Assembly: GCF_030285925.1 (NCBI RefSeq)
Contig: NZ_CP127251.1
Coordinates: 1,178,001 to 1,242,000 of the forward strand
Direction of reading: 5' to 3'
Origin: Devosia sp. YIM 151766
GTDB taxonomy: Bacteria; Pseudomonadota; Alphaproteobacteria; Rhizobiales; Devosiaceae
DNA: 64,000 nt
Shown here: positions 44,149 through 53,451 of the stretch, piece after piece
How the letters are laid out: every line of letters begins with the position of its first letter
How positions within the stretch are numbered: position 1 is the stretch's first letter
Notes under the pieces: model-generated
Database searches by the model: none
What the model was told of the DNA's origin: nothing
The model's input: the letters and a program-made list of their open reading frames with translations, nothing else
Position numbers and translations under genes: made by a program

Positions 44149-45438
44149 TCAGGTGGTGACGGAAAAGCGGCGCGAGCCTGCCTTGGCCGCGTCGATGGTC
44201 GCCTCGATGAAACTGACCGCAGTGGCCAGGCCGTCTTCTTCCGAAAGAATTTCGCCGATGGACCGCGCATTGGTCTTCATCGCCTCGTTGGTGGTCAGCT
44301 CATGCAGCGCCCCGGCCAGTATTTCCGGCGTCAGGGTGCGCAGCCGCACCGGCGCCGGCCCGCAACCCAGCGCCCGCACCCGGCGGCCCCAATAGCGCTG
44401 GTCATAGGCCTGGGGCAGGGTGAAGGTCGGCTTGCCGGCCCGCAGGCCCGCCGCCGTCGTGCCGGCGCCGCCATGATGCACCACGGCGGCCACCATCGGG
44501 AACAGCTTGTCATGGGGCGCCTCGGACACGGCAAAGACCGTGTCGGGCAGGGCATCCGCATTGATGCCGCCCCAGCCCCGCGAAACGATGGCGCGGCCGC
44601 CCCATTGCTGGAGCGCCGATTTGAGCAATTGCGTGTTCCGCTCCGCGCCGAACGGCATCGACCCGAAGCCGATATAGACCGGCGGCGGCCCGGATTCGAG
44701 GAAATGCTGTAATTCGGGCGACGGCGTCCAGTCGCTGTTGTCGTCGAGGAACCAGAACCCGGTGACCACCGCCGTCTGCGGCCAGTCGCGCGGACGCGGC
44801 GAAACGATGGACGAGAAATTGTAGAGCGTCGGCAGATTGTTGCCCAGGCTGTCCTTGAAGATGCCGCCCCGCTTGCGCGGCCCCAGCCCCATCAGTTCCT
44901 TGCGCACCCGGTCGCGCGGCAGGTCGTAATAGCCCTGCTGGATATTCATGGCGATATAGCTGAGCTTGTTGAAGGTCGGGCCGAGGTCGGGAACCTCATA
45001 GGCGCAGACGGGGAATTCCCGCGTCGGGTTCAGCGGCTGCATCGCCGTCATGATGACCGGCACGTTCAGCGCCTCGGCGATGTCGATGCCGAAACTGGTA
45101 TTGATGTTCACCACGATGACGTCGGCGCCTTGCGACATCGTCCAGGAATTGCGCGCCGCCCGTTCCACCAGCGCCTGGCCCTCCCGCAGCAATTGCGGGA
45201 AATGGTGCAGCTTCATCTGGCTGATCGCCGTATCGAAGCGCGATTCCTGCAACCAGTTCTGGATATTGGTGCCCAGATTGTGGAATTCGATTCCGTGTGC
45301 GGTAACCAGGTCCTCGAAATCCGAATTGGTGCCGAGCACCACGTCGTGGCCGTTCTTTTTCAGCTCGATGGCGAGCGCCAGATAGGGCCTGACATCACCG
45401 GCGGTACCTATAGTGGCGATCGCGACGCGTTTGCTCAT
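44149..45438 (-). CDS. UGT/MGT-like glycosyltransferase (GT1)
   Basis: 429 residues, GT-B fold. N-terminal GTAGDVRPYLALAIELKKNG and the C-terminal donor-binding motif HHGGAGTTAAGLRAGKPTF (HGGxGT...) are diagnostic of the sterol/macrolide/carotenoid glucosyltransferase group. Start at ATG 45438 (MSKRVAIATIG) with GGTAGG; an upstream in-frame start is rejected. First gene of a two-gene cassette with the SDR-FAD fusion. Acceptor probably a lipid or polyketide-like molecule; not determined. Confidence 0.88.
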   Translation of the reverse strand: MSKRVAIATIGTAGDVRPYLALAIELKKNGHDVVLGTNSDFEDLVTAHGIEFHNLGTNIQNWLQESRFDTAISQMKLHHFPQLLREGQALVERAARNSWTMSQGADVIVVNINTSFGIDIAEALNVPVIMTAMQPLNPTREFPVCAYEVPDLGPTFNKLSYIAMNIQQGYYDLPRDRVRKELMGLGPRKRGGIFKDSLGNNLPTLYNFSSIVSPRPRDWPQTAVVTGFWFLDDNSDWTPSPELQHFLESGPPPVYIGFGSMPFGAERNTQLLKSALQQWGGRAIVSRGWGGINADALPDTVFAVSEAPHDKLFPMVAAVVHHGGAGTTAAGLRAGKPTFTLPQAYDQRYWGRRVRALGCGPAPVRLRTLTPEILAGALHELTTNEAMKTNARSIGEILSEEDGLATAVSFIEATIDAAKAGSRRFSVTT

Positions 45439-45602
45439 GCACCTACCCGAAAATGATTCCCCGGCGTTCACAGCCGGCTTCCTACATGTAAGAGCCCATT
45501 GGCATTTACAAGGTTTGCCGAAGACCATATTAAGTCAGTGACCGCGCCCGAACGTGGTATCAGAAGACAATTCTCAAGGGCAAGAGACCAAGGACAAGAG
45601 AC

Positions 45603-45698
45603 ATGGCGTCTCCGTTCGCAATTGCAGGGTTTGGAGCATCGCTCGCCGGCAATCCGGTGGTCGCACCCATGGCGGCCGCAGCGGCAAACGCCAGATAG
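45603..45698 (+). CDS. Possible 31-aa alanine-rich peptide
   Basis: ATG 45603 with AAGGA 10 bases upstream: MASPFAIAGFGASLAGNPVV, then an Ala-rich end and stop. Immediately followed by strong hairpins. It may be a real small protein, a leader peptide or chance. The rest of 45439-45882 shows no other gene. Confidence 0.3.
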   Translation: MASPFAIAGFGASLAGNPVVAPMAAAAANAR

Positions 45699-45768
45699 CT
45701 CTTCCCGATGGCCACGGCGTGGCCGGGAAGAGCCGAAAAAATCTGTCTCCGCCCGAAATGTCGGGCGC
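45698..45768 (+). other. Two strong adjacent hairpins
   Basis: GCTCTTCCCG / CGGGAAGAGC with an inner GGCCAC/GTGGCC stem (45698-45733), then CGCCCGA-AATG-TCGGGCG (45751-45768). Neither is followed by a T-run, so not ordinary terminators. Candidate small RNA or mRNA-stability element. Confidence 0.45.
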
Positions 45769-45882
45769 TTAACCCGTCTAAAACCATAATTCCGCGATAA
45801 TTGAGCCTCTCTTAGTGAGGCGCGGCGCATTTGGGCGCGTCGCGGTCAGATCAGGTTCCGCTTCGGAACCGCCGAGGAAATC

Positions 45883-47100
45883 ATGAGCGCAGACTTCCAC
45901 CGCATCCGCCGTCTCCCCCCCTACGTGTTCGCCCATATCGATCCGATCAAGGCCAAGGCCCGCGCCGAAGGCGTCGACATCATCGACCTGGGCATGGGCA
46001 ATCCCGACATGGCGACGCCGCCCCATATCGTCGAAAAGCTGCAGGAAACCGTCAAGGACGGGCGCACCCATCGTTATTCCACCTCGCGCGGCATTCCCGG
46101 CCTGCGCAAGGCCCAGGCCAGCTATTACGGCCGCCGCTTCGGCGTGAAGCTCAATCCCGATACCCAGGTCGTGGCCACGCTCGGCTCCAAGGAGGGCTTC
46201 GCCAACATGGCCTCGGCCATCACCGCCCCGGGCGACGTGGTGCTGGTGCCCAACCCGACCTATCCCATCCATTCCTTCGGCTTCATCATGTCCGGCGGCG
46301 TGGTGCGCTCCATGCCGGCCGATCCGAACGAGGATTTCATGCGCTCGCTCGACCGGGCGGTGCGCCATTCGATCCCCAAGCCGATCGCCCTGGTGCTGAA
46401 CTATCCGGCCAATCCCACCGCCTATACCGCCGACCTCGATTTTTACACCGAGGTGGTCAAGTATTGTAAGGCCAACGATATCTTCATCCTTTCCGACTTG
46501 GCCTATTCGGAGATCTATTTCGACGACGCGCCGCCGCCTTCGGTGCTCCAGGTTCCGGGCGCCATCGACATCACCGTCGAATTCACCTCCATGTCCAAGA
46601 CCTATTCCATGCCCGGCTGGCGCGTCGGTTTCGCCGTAGGCAATGAGCGGCTGATCGCCGCGTTGGCGCGGGTCAAATCCTATCTCGATTACGGCGCCTT
46701 CACCCCCATTCAGGTGGCGGCAGTTGCCGCCCTCAACGGCTCGGACGAGGTCATCGAGGAAGTCCGCAAGGTCTACAGGCATCGCCGCGACGTCATGGTG
46801 GAAAGCTTCGGCCGCGCCGGCTGGGACATTCCGGTGCCGAAGGCCACCATGTTCGCCTGGGCTCCCATTCCGGCCCAATATGCCCATCTCGGCTCGCTCG
46901 AATTCGCCAAGCTGCTGGTGCAGGAAACCGGCGTCGCCGTGGCCCCCGGTGTCGGCTTCGGCGAATATGGCGACCAATATATCCGCCTCGCCTTTGTCGA
47001 GAACGAACAGCGCATCCGCCAGGCCGCCCGCAATGTCAGGAAACTGCTGGGCGGCCGGATCGGGCAGGGCAATGTGGTGCCGCTGAGCGGCGCGGTCTGA
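45883..47100 (+). CDS. PLP-dependent aminotransferase (class I/II, AlaC-like)
   Basis: 405 residues. Fold-type I aminotransferase: substrate loop GMGNPDMATPP, Asn/Pro pair NYPANPTA, and the cofactor lysine in SMSKTYSMPGWR. Best fit is the glutamate-pyruvate/AlaC subgroup that supplies alanine or acts on branched keto acids. Upstream neighbour of homoserine dehydrogenase; together they point to amino acid biosynthesis. Confidence 0.9.
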   Translation: MSADFHRIRRLPPYVFAHIDPIKAKARAEGVDIIDLGMGNPDMATPPHIVEKLQETVKDGRTHRYSTSRGIPGLRKAQASYYGRRFGVKLNPDTQVVATLGSKEGFANMASAITAPGDVVLVPNPTYPIHSFGFIMSGGVVRSMPADPNEDFMRSLDRAVRHSIPKPIALVLNYPANPTAYTADLDFYTEVVKYCKANDIFILSDLAYSEIYFDDAPPPSVLQVPGAIDITVEFTSMSKTYSMPGWRVGFAVGNERLIAALARVKSYLDYGAFTPIQVAAVAALNGSDEVIEEVRKVYRHRRDVMVESFGRAGWDIPVPKATMFAWAPIPAQYAHLGSLEFAKLLVQETGVAVAPGVGFGEYGDQYIRLAFVENEQRIRQAARNVRKLLGGRIGQGNVVPLSGAV

Positions 47101-47144
47101 GCGAACGGCTCGTCTTCCCGCTGAATGTTCACATATTGCAATCT

Positions 47145-47166
47145 CGTCCCCGCGAAAGCGGGGACG
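47145..47166. repeat. Short palindrome, REP-like
   Basis: CGTCCCCGC-GAAA-GCGGGGACG, an exact 9-bp stem with GAAA loop, in the gap before homoserine dehydrogenase. Unlike the GIY-YIG-associated repeat in sequence. Confidence 0.6.
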
Positions 47167-47243
47167 TGGACCGCCGTCGCCGGGTGTATGCCCCATAAAC
47201 TCCTATTGACCTCTAGGCGATTTCCTATGCAGATGTCGCCACC

Positions 47244-48752
47244 ATGAGCGACATTCAATCTTTCCGCCAAGCCGTCGAATCCTTCATTGCCGCAAGGGGT
47301 TGGACGCCCACCCGTTTCGGCCGCATCGTCGCCGGCGATCCGCTCTTCGTTTTCGACCTGCGCGATGGCCGCGAGCCCCGCACCGAAACGCGCGCTCGCA
47401 TCCTCAAGGCCATGGCGGATTTGGGCGAGACCGGCCGCCAGGCGCCCTTGCGCATCGGCGTGGCCGGGCTGGGCAATGTCGGCGCCACTTTGGTGCGCAT
47501 CCTGCAAAAGGATGGCGGCGAGCTGACGCGCAAACTGGGCCGTCAATTGGAGGTCGTCGCCGTTGCCGCGCGCTCGCGTTCGCGTGACCGTGGCATCGAT
47601 ATTTCCGGGCTCGAATGGTTCGACGATCCCGTCGCCCTGGCCAAGTGGGACGGCATCGACCTGTTCGTCGAACTGATCGGCGGCGAGGACGGTCCGGCCT
47701 TTGCCGCGGTCAAGGCCGCGCTTGAAATCGGCCGCCCGGTGGTCACCGCCAACAAGGCGTTGCTCGCCAAGCATGGCGTCGCCCTGGCGCGCATGGCCGA
47801 GGAATCCGGGGCCCAGCTGGGCTTCGAGGCTGCCGTGGCCGGCGGCATTCCCGTCATCAAGACCCTGCGCGAGGGCCTGGGCTCCGCCCGCATCGCCAAG
47901 GTCTTCGGCATCATGAACGGCACCTGCAATTACATCCTCACCCGCATGGGCAATGAAGGCATCTCCTTTGGCGATTGCCTCAAGGATGCGCAGGCGCTCG
48001 GCTATGCCGAGGCCGACCCCACTTTCGACGTCGAAGGCCACGACACCGCCCACAAGCTTGCCATTCTCGCCACCCTCTGCTTCGGCCACGAGATCGCCCC
48101 CGACCGCATGCGCGTCGAGGGCATTTCCGGCATTACCCAGCACGATATCCAGGTGGCGGCCGATCTCGGCTACAAGATCAAGCTGCTCGGCATCGCCGAA
48201 CGCGTCGGCGACGGCGTCGAACAGCGGGTGCACCCCACTTTCGTGCCCAAGGGCAGCGCCATTGCCGGCGTCGATGGCGTCATGAACGCCGTCGCCCTCG
48301 AAACCGACCATGTGCACGAACTGCTGCTGGCCGGTCCCGGCGCCGGCGGCCCGCCCACCGCTTCCTCGGTGCTGTCCGACATTCTCGACATTGCCCGCGG
48401 CACCCGCGTGCCGCCGCTTGGCGTCCCCAGCGCCGAATTGCTGCCCTTTTCTGAAGCGCCGATGCGCCCCCATGAGGGCGGCTTCTATCTGCGCCTCAAT
48501 GCCAGGGATGTACCCGGCGCGCTGGCGGCCATCACCACGCGCATGGGGGACAAGTCGATTTCCATCGATTCCGTCATCCAGCGCTCGGATCTGGGGGCCA
48601 AGACCATCGCGCCCGACGGTACGTCGAGCCGCACCGTGGTGATGATCACGCAACAGACTTTGGAATCCTCGGTGCGCGATGCGCTTGCGCAGATCGCCGC
48701 CGATGGGTTCATAATCGGCGAGCCGCAGCTGATCCGTATCGAAAAGCTCTGA
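47244..48752 (+). CDS. hom: Homoserine dehydrogenase with N-terminal HTH-like extension
   Basis: 502 residues. The core (about 66-502) is homoserine dehydrogenase: Rossmann GVAGLGNVG at 72-80, AxxxNK in ANKALLAKHG, GIMNGTCNYILTRM and a C-terminal ACT domain (ARDVPGALAAITTRM). It makes homoserine for threonine and methionine. The first 65 residues (TPTRFGRIVAGDPLFVFDLR) look like a small XRE-type helix-turn-helix. An alternative ATG at codon 56 (MADLGETG) with AAGG close upstream would give a standard-length enzyme. Confidence 0.88.
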   Translation: MSDIQSFRQAVESFIAARGWTPTRFGRIVAGDPLFVFDLRDGREPRTETRARILKAMADLGETGRQAPLRIGVAGLGNVGATLVRILQKDGGELTRKLGRQLEVVAVAARSRSRDRGIDISGLEWFDDPVALAKWDGIDLFVELIGGEDGPAFAAVKAALEIGRPVVTANKALLAKHGVALARMAEESGAQLGFEAAVAGGIPVIKTLREGLGSARIAKVFGIMNGTCNYILTRMGNEGISFGDCLKDAQALGYAEADPTFDVEGHDTAHKLAILATLCFGHEIAPDRMRVEGISGITQHDIQVAADLGYKIKLLGIAERVGDGVEQRVHPTFVPKGSAIAGVDGVMNAVALETDHVHELLLAGPGAGGPPTASSVLSDILDIARGTRVPPLGVPSAELLPFSEAPMRPHEGGFYLRLNARDVPGALAAITTRMGDKSISIDSVIQRSDLGAKTIAPDGTSSRTVVMITQQTLESSVRDALAQIAADGFIIGEPQLIRIEKL

Positions 48753-48776
48753 CCGCAATCTGCCGGCCTCGGGGGA

Positions 48777-49766
48777 ATGATGAAGCTGAGCAAAGTCGAA
48801 GACAGCCGCGATTCGTCCAATCTGCACCGGACCCTGGCCCTCGAAATGGTCCGGGTCACCGAGCGCGCCGCCATCGCCGCCGCGCAATGGCGCGGCAAGG
48901 GCGATGAAAAGGCCGCCGACGACGCCGCCGTCGCCGCCATGAAGGCCGAACTCGACCGCGTCGCCATTTCCGGCCGCATCGTCATCGGGGAGGGCGAGCA
49001 GTTCGAATGCGCCGAGCTCTTTGTCGGCCAGAAGGTGGGCGGCGGGCAGGGGCCGGAAGTCGATATCGCCGTCGATCCGCTGGAAGGCGTTACCCTCTGC
49101 GCCAAGAATCAGCCCGATTCCATCGTCGTCCTGGCTATGGCCGAGCGCGGATTCCTGCTCAACGTCGCCCGCAATGTCTATATGCACAAGATTGCCATCG
49201 GCGCCGATTACGGCCCCGAAACGGTCCATATCGACTGGTCGGCGACCGAAAACGTGAAATCGCTCGCCAAGGCCAAGGGCGTGCCGGTTTCCGAAATCAC
49301 CGCCATCGTCCTCGATCGCCCCCGCCATGCCGGGCTGCTCGAAGAGCTGCGCACCGCCGGCGTCTCGGTAAAACTGCTCAGCGATGGCGACATTGCCGGC
49401 GTCATCCATTCGGTCAATACCGAGGATACCGGCATCGACATCTATCTCGGTTCCGGCGGTGCCCCGGAAGGCGTGCTGGCCGCCGCCGCCCTGCGCTGCA
49501 TCGGCGGCCAGATGCAGGGCAAGCTCATCCTCGACAGCCCGGAAAAGCGCCTCCGCGCCAAGGAAATGGGCATCGAGGACCCCAACCGCATCTACGATGT
49601 CACCGATCTCGCCGCCGGCGACGTGCTGTTTTCCGCCACCGGCATCACCGATGGCTCGCTGGTCGACGGCGTCAGGCTGCGCCGCAATACCGTCGAAACC
49701 AGCACCATCGTCATGCGCAGCTGGAGCCAGACCACCAGATGGATCAGGGCCCGCCACGCCAGATAA
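48777..49766 (+). CDS. glpX: Class II fructose-1,6-bisphosphatase
   Basis: 329 residues, GlpX family. Metal and phosphate motifs: IGEGEQ, DIAVDPLEGVTLCA and GSGGAPEGVLAAAALRC. Gluconeogenic removal of the C1 phosphate of fructose-1,6-bisphosphate in the cytoplasm. Begins 24 bases after hom; the order hom-glpX-recJ recurs in related bacteria. Confidence 0.95.
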   Translation: MMKLSKVEDSRDSSNLHRTLALEMVRVTERAAIAAAQWRGKGDEKAADDAAVAAMKAELDRVAISGRIVIGEGEQFECAELFVGQKVGGGQGPEVDIAVDPLEGVTLCAKNQPDSIVVLAMAERGFLLNVARNVYMHKIAIGADYGPETVHIDWSATENVKSLAKAKGVPVSEITAIVLDRPRHAGLLEELRTAGVSVKLLSDGDIAGVIHSVNTEDTGIDIYLGSGGAPEGVLAAAALRCIGGQMQGKLILDSPEKRLRAKEMGIEDPNRIYDVTDLAAGDVLFSATGITDGSLVDGVRLRRNTVETSTIVMRSWSQTTRWIRARHAR

Positions 49767-49798
49767 AGAAGCTTCCTCAGCCGCCCCCCCTCTTGTTC

Positions 49799-49851
49799 CT
49801 CTCCCCTTGGGGAGAAGGTGGATCGCGCGGAGCGCGAGACGGGTGAGGGGG
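49799..49851. repeat. Intergenic repeat with two small stems
   Basis: TCTCCCCTTGGGGAGAAGG hairpin followed by GATCGCGCGGAGCGCGAGAC. This type of short repeat is widespread between genes in Hyphomicrobiales. Located between glpX and recJ. Confidence 0.65.
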
Positions 49852-49889
49852 GCCTTCCCAGGCCGGTCAAAATCTCCTAACCCTCACCC

Positions 49890-51680
49890 ATGCCCGAAAC
49901 CCCGCGTCTCTTCCTCGATATTGCCCAATCGGTCACCGGCCGCGCCTGGGTGGATCGCCTTGACGCCGCCGCATCGCGCAATGCCGCCGCCATCGGCCAG
50001 CGCGCCGGCATTCCGGACATCCTCGCCCGTATCATTGCCGGGCGCGGCGTCGGCATCGATGAGGCCGATACCTGGCTCGATCCCACTATTCGCGCCCTGA
50101 TGCCCGATCCCTCCACGCTCGCCGCCATGGACGATCTGGCCGCCCGCCTCAGCCAGGCCATCACCGACAACGAATCCATCGCCCTTTTCGGCGATTATGA
50201 CGTCGACGGCGCCTGTTCCTGCGCGCTGATGACCCGTTTTCTCCGCCATTTCGGCCTGGAGCCGCAGGTCCATATCCCCGACCGCATCTTCGAAGGCTAC
50301 GGCCCCAATATCGCCGCCATGGACAAGCTGATCGATGCCGGCGCCAGCCTCATCGTCACCCTCGATTGCGGCACCACCAGCGATGGCCCCATCGCCCATG
50401 CCCGCCAGCGCGGCGTCGACGTGCTGGTCATCGACCATCACCTTTCCGACCACGACCTGCCGCCGGCCACCGCCCTGGTGAATCCCAATCGGCCCGACGA
50501 TATTTCCGGCCTCTCCTATCTCTGCGCCGCCGGTGTTACCTTCATGGTGCTGGTCGCGGTCAACCGCCTTCTGCGCCAGCGCGGCGATACAGGCCTGCCG
50601 GACCTGCTGCAATTGCTCGATCTGGTCGCCCTCGCCACCATTTGCGATGTGGTGCCGCTGGTCGGCCTCAACCGCGCCTTCGTCCTGCGCGGCCTCGAAA
50701 TTGCCCGTCGCGGCGACAAGCCCGGCCTTGCCGCCCTAGGCCTGGCCGCCCGCATCAACGGTCCGCTCAATCCCTATCATCTCGGCTTTCTCATCGGCCC
50801 GCGCATCAATGCCGGCGGCCGCATCGGCGACGCGGCCCTCGGTACGCGCCTCCTCGCCCTGGACGACGAGCATCAGGCCATGATCATCGCCGCCCAGCTC
50901 GATGAGCTGAATACCGAGCGGCAACGCATCGAAGTCGAGGCGGTGGAAGAAGCCTGCGCCACCGCCGAAGCCGAAATCGGGGCAGGGGAGGGGCCGCCGG
51001 TTCTGGTCCTCGCCTCCGCCAATTGGCATCCCGGTGTGGTCGGCCTGGTCGCGGCCCGCCTGCGCGAGCGTTTCGAGCGCCCCAGCTTCGCCATTGCGCT
51101 GCATCCCGATGGCGCCGGCACCGGCTCGGGCCGCTCCATGCCCGGGGTCGATCTCGGTTCTGCCGTCATCCAGGCAGTGGAAGCCGGCCTGATTGCCAAG
51201 GGCGGGGGCCACGCCATGGCGGCCGGAATCTCCCTGCGCCCCGGAGAAATCGGCCCCTTGCGCGCCTTTCTCGCCGACAGGCTCGGCTCCAGCGTCAAAT
51301 CCGCTCGCGCCGCCTCCGCCCTCAAGGTCGATGCCGCTCTGACGGCGCGCGGCGCCACGCTCGACCTGCTGCACCGCATCGAAAAAGCCGGACCCTTCGG
51401 CTCCGGCAATCCTTCGCCGCTCTTCGTGTTTCCCGCCCACCGCGCCCGCTATCCGCAAATCGTCGGCAAGGGCGGCCATATCAGCTTCAGCCTCGCCTCC
51501 GACGATGGCGCCCGGCTCAAGGCCATCGCCTTCCGCGCCGCCGGCACGCCGCTTGGCGACACGCTGCTGCGCGATGCCGACCAGCCGCTGCACTTCGCCG
51601 GCTCGCTTTCGCTCGACCATTACCAGGGCCGCGAACAGGTCCAGTTCCGCCTGACCGACATCGCCCGCCCGGCCCGGTAA
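49890..51680 (+). CDS. recJ: Single-stranded-DNA exonuclease RecJ
   Basis: 596 residues. DHH phosphoesterase motifs: I FGDYDVDGACS, II VTLDCGTTS, III VIDHHLSDHDLPP, then a DHHA1 domain with ARLRERFERPSF and GSGRSMPGVDL and the GGHAMAAG nucleic-acid loop. 5'-3' exonuclease in recombination and mismatch repair. Confidence 0.96.
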   Translation: MPETPRLFLDIAQSVTGRAWVDRLDAAASRNAAAIGQRAGIPDILARIIAGRGVGIDEADTWLDPTIRALMPDPSTLAAMDDLAARLSQAITDNESIALFGDYDVDGACSCALMTRFLRHFGLEPQVHIPDRIFEGYGPNIAAMDKLIDAGASLIVTLDCGTTSDGPIAHARQRGVDVLVIDHHLSDHDLPPATALVNPNRPDDISGLSYLCAAGVTFMVLVAVNRLLRQRGDTGLPDLLQLLDLVALATICDVVPLVGLNRAFVLRGLEIARRGDKPGLAALGLAARINGPLNPYHLGFLIGPRINAGGRIGDAALGTRLLALDDEHQAMIIAAQLDELNTERQRIEVEAVEEACATAEAEIGAGEGPPVLVLASANWHPGVVGLVAARLRERFERPSFAIALHPDGAGTGSGRSMPGVDLGSAVIQAVEAGLIAKGGGHAMAAGISLRPGEIGPLRAFLADRLGSSVKSARAASALKVDAALTARGATLDLLHRIEKAGPFGSGNPSPLFVFPAHRARYPQIVGKGGHISFSLASDDGARLKAIAFRAAGTPLGDTLLRDADQPLHFAGSLSLDHYQGREQVQFRLTDIARPAR

Positions 51681-52070
51681 AGCGGGTATTTCGCGGCGAT
51701 GGCACCGTGGTCAAACGCCGCGATGGCGCCTCCCTCCCGGCTCTTCACCTTCCCTCTCGGCTCGTCGCCCTCGCGCTTGACGCGAGGGCTCTCGCGGCAA
51801 ACCCCACAAGCACACAACCCTCGGGTCAAGCGCTAGAGAGACGAGAGGTGACGTATTCGGGATCTGCTCCAAGCCGGAAAACATTGTTCCCTCAACCCAC
51901 CCAGCTCATATGAACTGCCGCTTGCATCTGAGAATGTGGCCGCTAAACTATTGGTACGGCGTCATTGGGAGGGGTGCCTCGCCCGGCCCGCAATGCCCCT
52001 GACGCTGTAGATTTGGCGACAGCATGAGGCCCGTCGCCGCGTTAACGCGATAATTGGACCAGGCGGCGCA
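51681..52070. other. Intergenic stretch with palindromic repeat
   Basis: Between recJ and the cyclopropane synthase. It holds one copy of the palindromic repeat family (51763-51792) and presumably the synthase promoter. No open frame with a ribosome site is convincing. Confidence 0.5.
51763..51792 (+). repeat. Palindromic repeat, copy 4
   Basis: CGTCGCCCTCGCG-CTTGA-CGCGAGGGCTCT with one change in the lead (CGCC for CACC). Same stem-loop as around the GIY-YIG gene but with no nuclease gene nearby. Confidence 0.85.
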
Positions 52071-53306
52071 ATGACCAAAACTGCCGTAGACCATACTGAA
52101 TCCGGCGTTTCCCTATGGACGCATTTTACCTCATGGCTTGTCGAGGCCATCGGCATGCGGCTGATTGGCCGGCCGGCCCATGGCTCGCTGACGGTTGTTT
52201 TTCCGAACGGCCGCACCCGCACGGTGGGCCATGGCAATAGCGGCGAGCACGCCACGTTGCGCCTCAACAATTTCCAGGTCATCGCCGAGGCCATGAAGCG
52301 CGGCACGGTGGGATTTTCCGCCGCCTATATGAATGGCGATATCGACGTCGACGATCTGACGGCGCTGTTCCGGTTTTTCCTGCAGAACCAGGACATGTTC
52401 GACAATGCCAATAAGGGCTTCTTCCACAAGGCGGCGTCGGACCTGCATTTCCACGTCTCGCGCCGCAACACTCTGGAAGGCTCGAAGAAGAACATTGCCG
52501 AGCATTACGATCTCGGAAACGACTTCTATGGGCAATGGCTCGATCCTTCGATGACCTATTCCTCGGCCGTATTCACCTCAGGCGACCAGAGCCTGGAGGA
52601 AGCGCAATTGGCCAAATATCGGCGCGTCGCCGATATGGCCGGCGTCACCGAAGGCTCGTCGGTGCTGGAAATCGGCTGTGGCTGGGGCGGTTTCGCCGAG
52701 ACCGTCGCCCGCGATTACAAGGCCAAGCTGCGCGGCATCACCCTGTCCGCCGAACAGCTCAAATTCGGGCTTGAACGTCTCAAGCGCCAGGGCCTCGATC
52801 GATATGCCACTCTCGTCTTCGAGGATTATCGGCACACCGAAGGCCAGTTCGATCATATCGGCTCCATCGAGATGATCGAGGCGGTGGGCGAGGACAATTG
52901 GCCCAGCTATTTCCAGACCCTCCATGACAGGTTGAAGCCCGGCGGCACCGCCGCCATTCAGGCCATCACCATTCAGGAAGACGATTTCGAGCACTATCGC
53001 TCCGGCCCCGATTTCATCCAGCGCTACATCTTTCCGGGCGGCATGCTGCTCACCAAGAAGGTGATGCGGGAATTTGGCGAGCGCTATGGTCTCGCGCTCG
53101 AAAAGGTCGAAACCTTCGGCCTGTCCTATGCCCGTACCCTGCGGCTGTGGCGCGAACGCTTCCTCGAGCGCTGGCCGATGATCGCCCCGCTGGGCTATGA
53201 CGAGCATTTCAAGCGCAAATGGGTATATTACCTCTCCTATTGCGAGGCCGGCTTCACCGAAGGCACCATCGATGTCGGCATCTATCAATATCGCCGGCCG
53301 GCATAG
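52071..53306 (+). CDS. cfa: Cyclopropane-fatty-acyl-phospholipid synthase
   Basis: 411 residues. SAM-binding motif VLEIGCGWGGFAE, the family EHYDLGNDFYGQWLD and ITLSAEQ, and the C-terminal region YLSYCEAGFTEGTIDVGIYQ. Adds a methylene bridge to unsaturated acyl chains in membrane lipid, usually in stationary phase or stress. Start ATG 52071, weak ribosome site. Single gene. Confidence 0.95.
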   Translation: MTKTAVDHTESGVSLWTHFTSWLVEAIGMRLIGRPAHGSLTVVFPNGRTRTVGHGNSGEHATLRLNNFQVIAEAMKRGTVGFSAAYMNGDIDVDDLTALFRFFLQNQDMFDNANKGFFHKAASDLHFHVSRRNTLEGSKKNIAEHYDLGNDFYGQWLDPSMTYSSAVFTSGDQSLEEAQLAKYRRVADMAGVTEGSSVLEIGCGWGGFAETVARDYKAKLRGITLSAEQLKFGLERLKRQGLDRYATLVFEDYRHTEGQFDHIGSIEMIEAVGEDNWPSYFQTLHDRLKPGGTAAIQAITIQEDDFEHYRSGPDFIQRYIFPGGMLLTKKVMREFGERYGLALEKVETFGLSYARTLRLWRERFLERWPMIAPLGYDEHFKRKWVYYLSYCEAGFTEGTIDVGIYQYRRPA

Positions 53307-53451
53307 CATTCCGCCCCTCCCATGAGGGAGCAGGGGGCGAGGGGGGGCGACGGATTCGACTTGCCATCCGCCGTCCCGGCCGCGCCCCATATTCTATAAC
53401 ATGACTTGACCGCTCATCTTACGGGGTTTAGGGAACGGCCACCCGAACCGG

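Noticed and set aside
42115-44712. An 865-codon plus-strand frame across the SDR-FAD gene
   Set aside because: It is antisense to two clear genes and its translation has shadow composition (Arg/Gly/His rich).
45698-45733. Intrinsic terminator for the small frame at 45603
   Set aside because: The stem is strong but is followed by A residues on the plus strand, and the T-run lies on the wrong side for the minus strand.
46773-49757. A 994-codon open frame on the minus strand
   Set aside because: It is antisense to hom, glpX and the aminotransferase; GC-rich third positions of real genes create such frames. Its protein is His/Gly/Asp-rich with no domain, and no ribosome site is seen.
53380-53451. 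A Fur, Irr or RirA iron box before the siderophore importer
   Set aside because: No stretch matched a known box closely enough to call.
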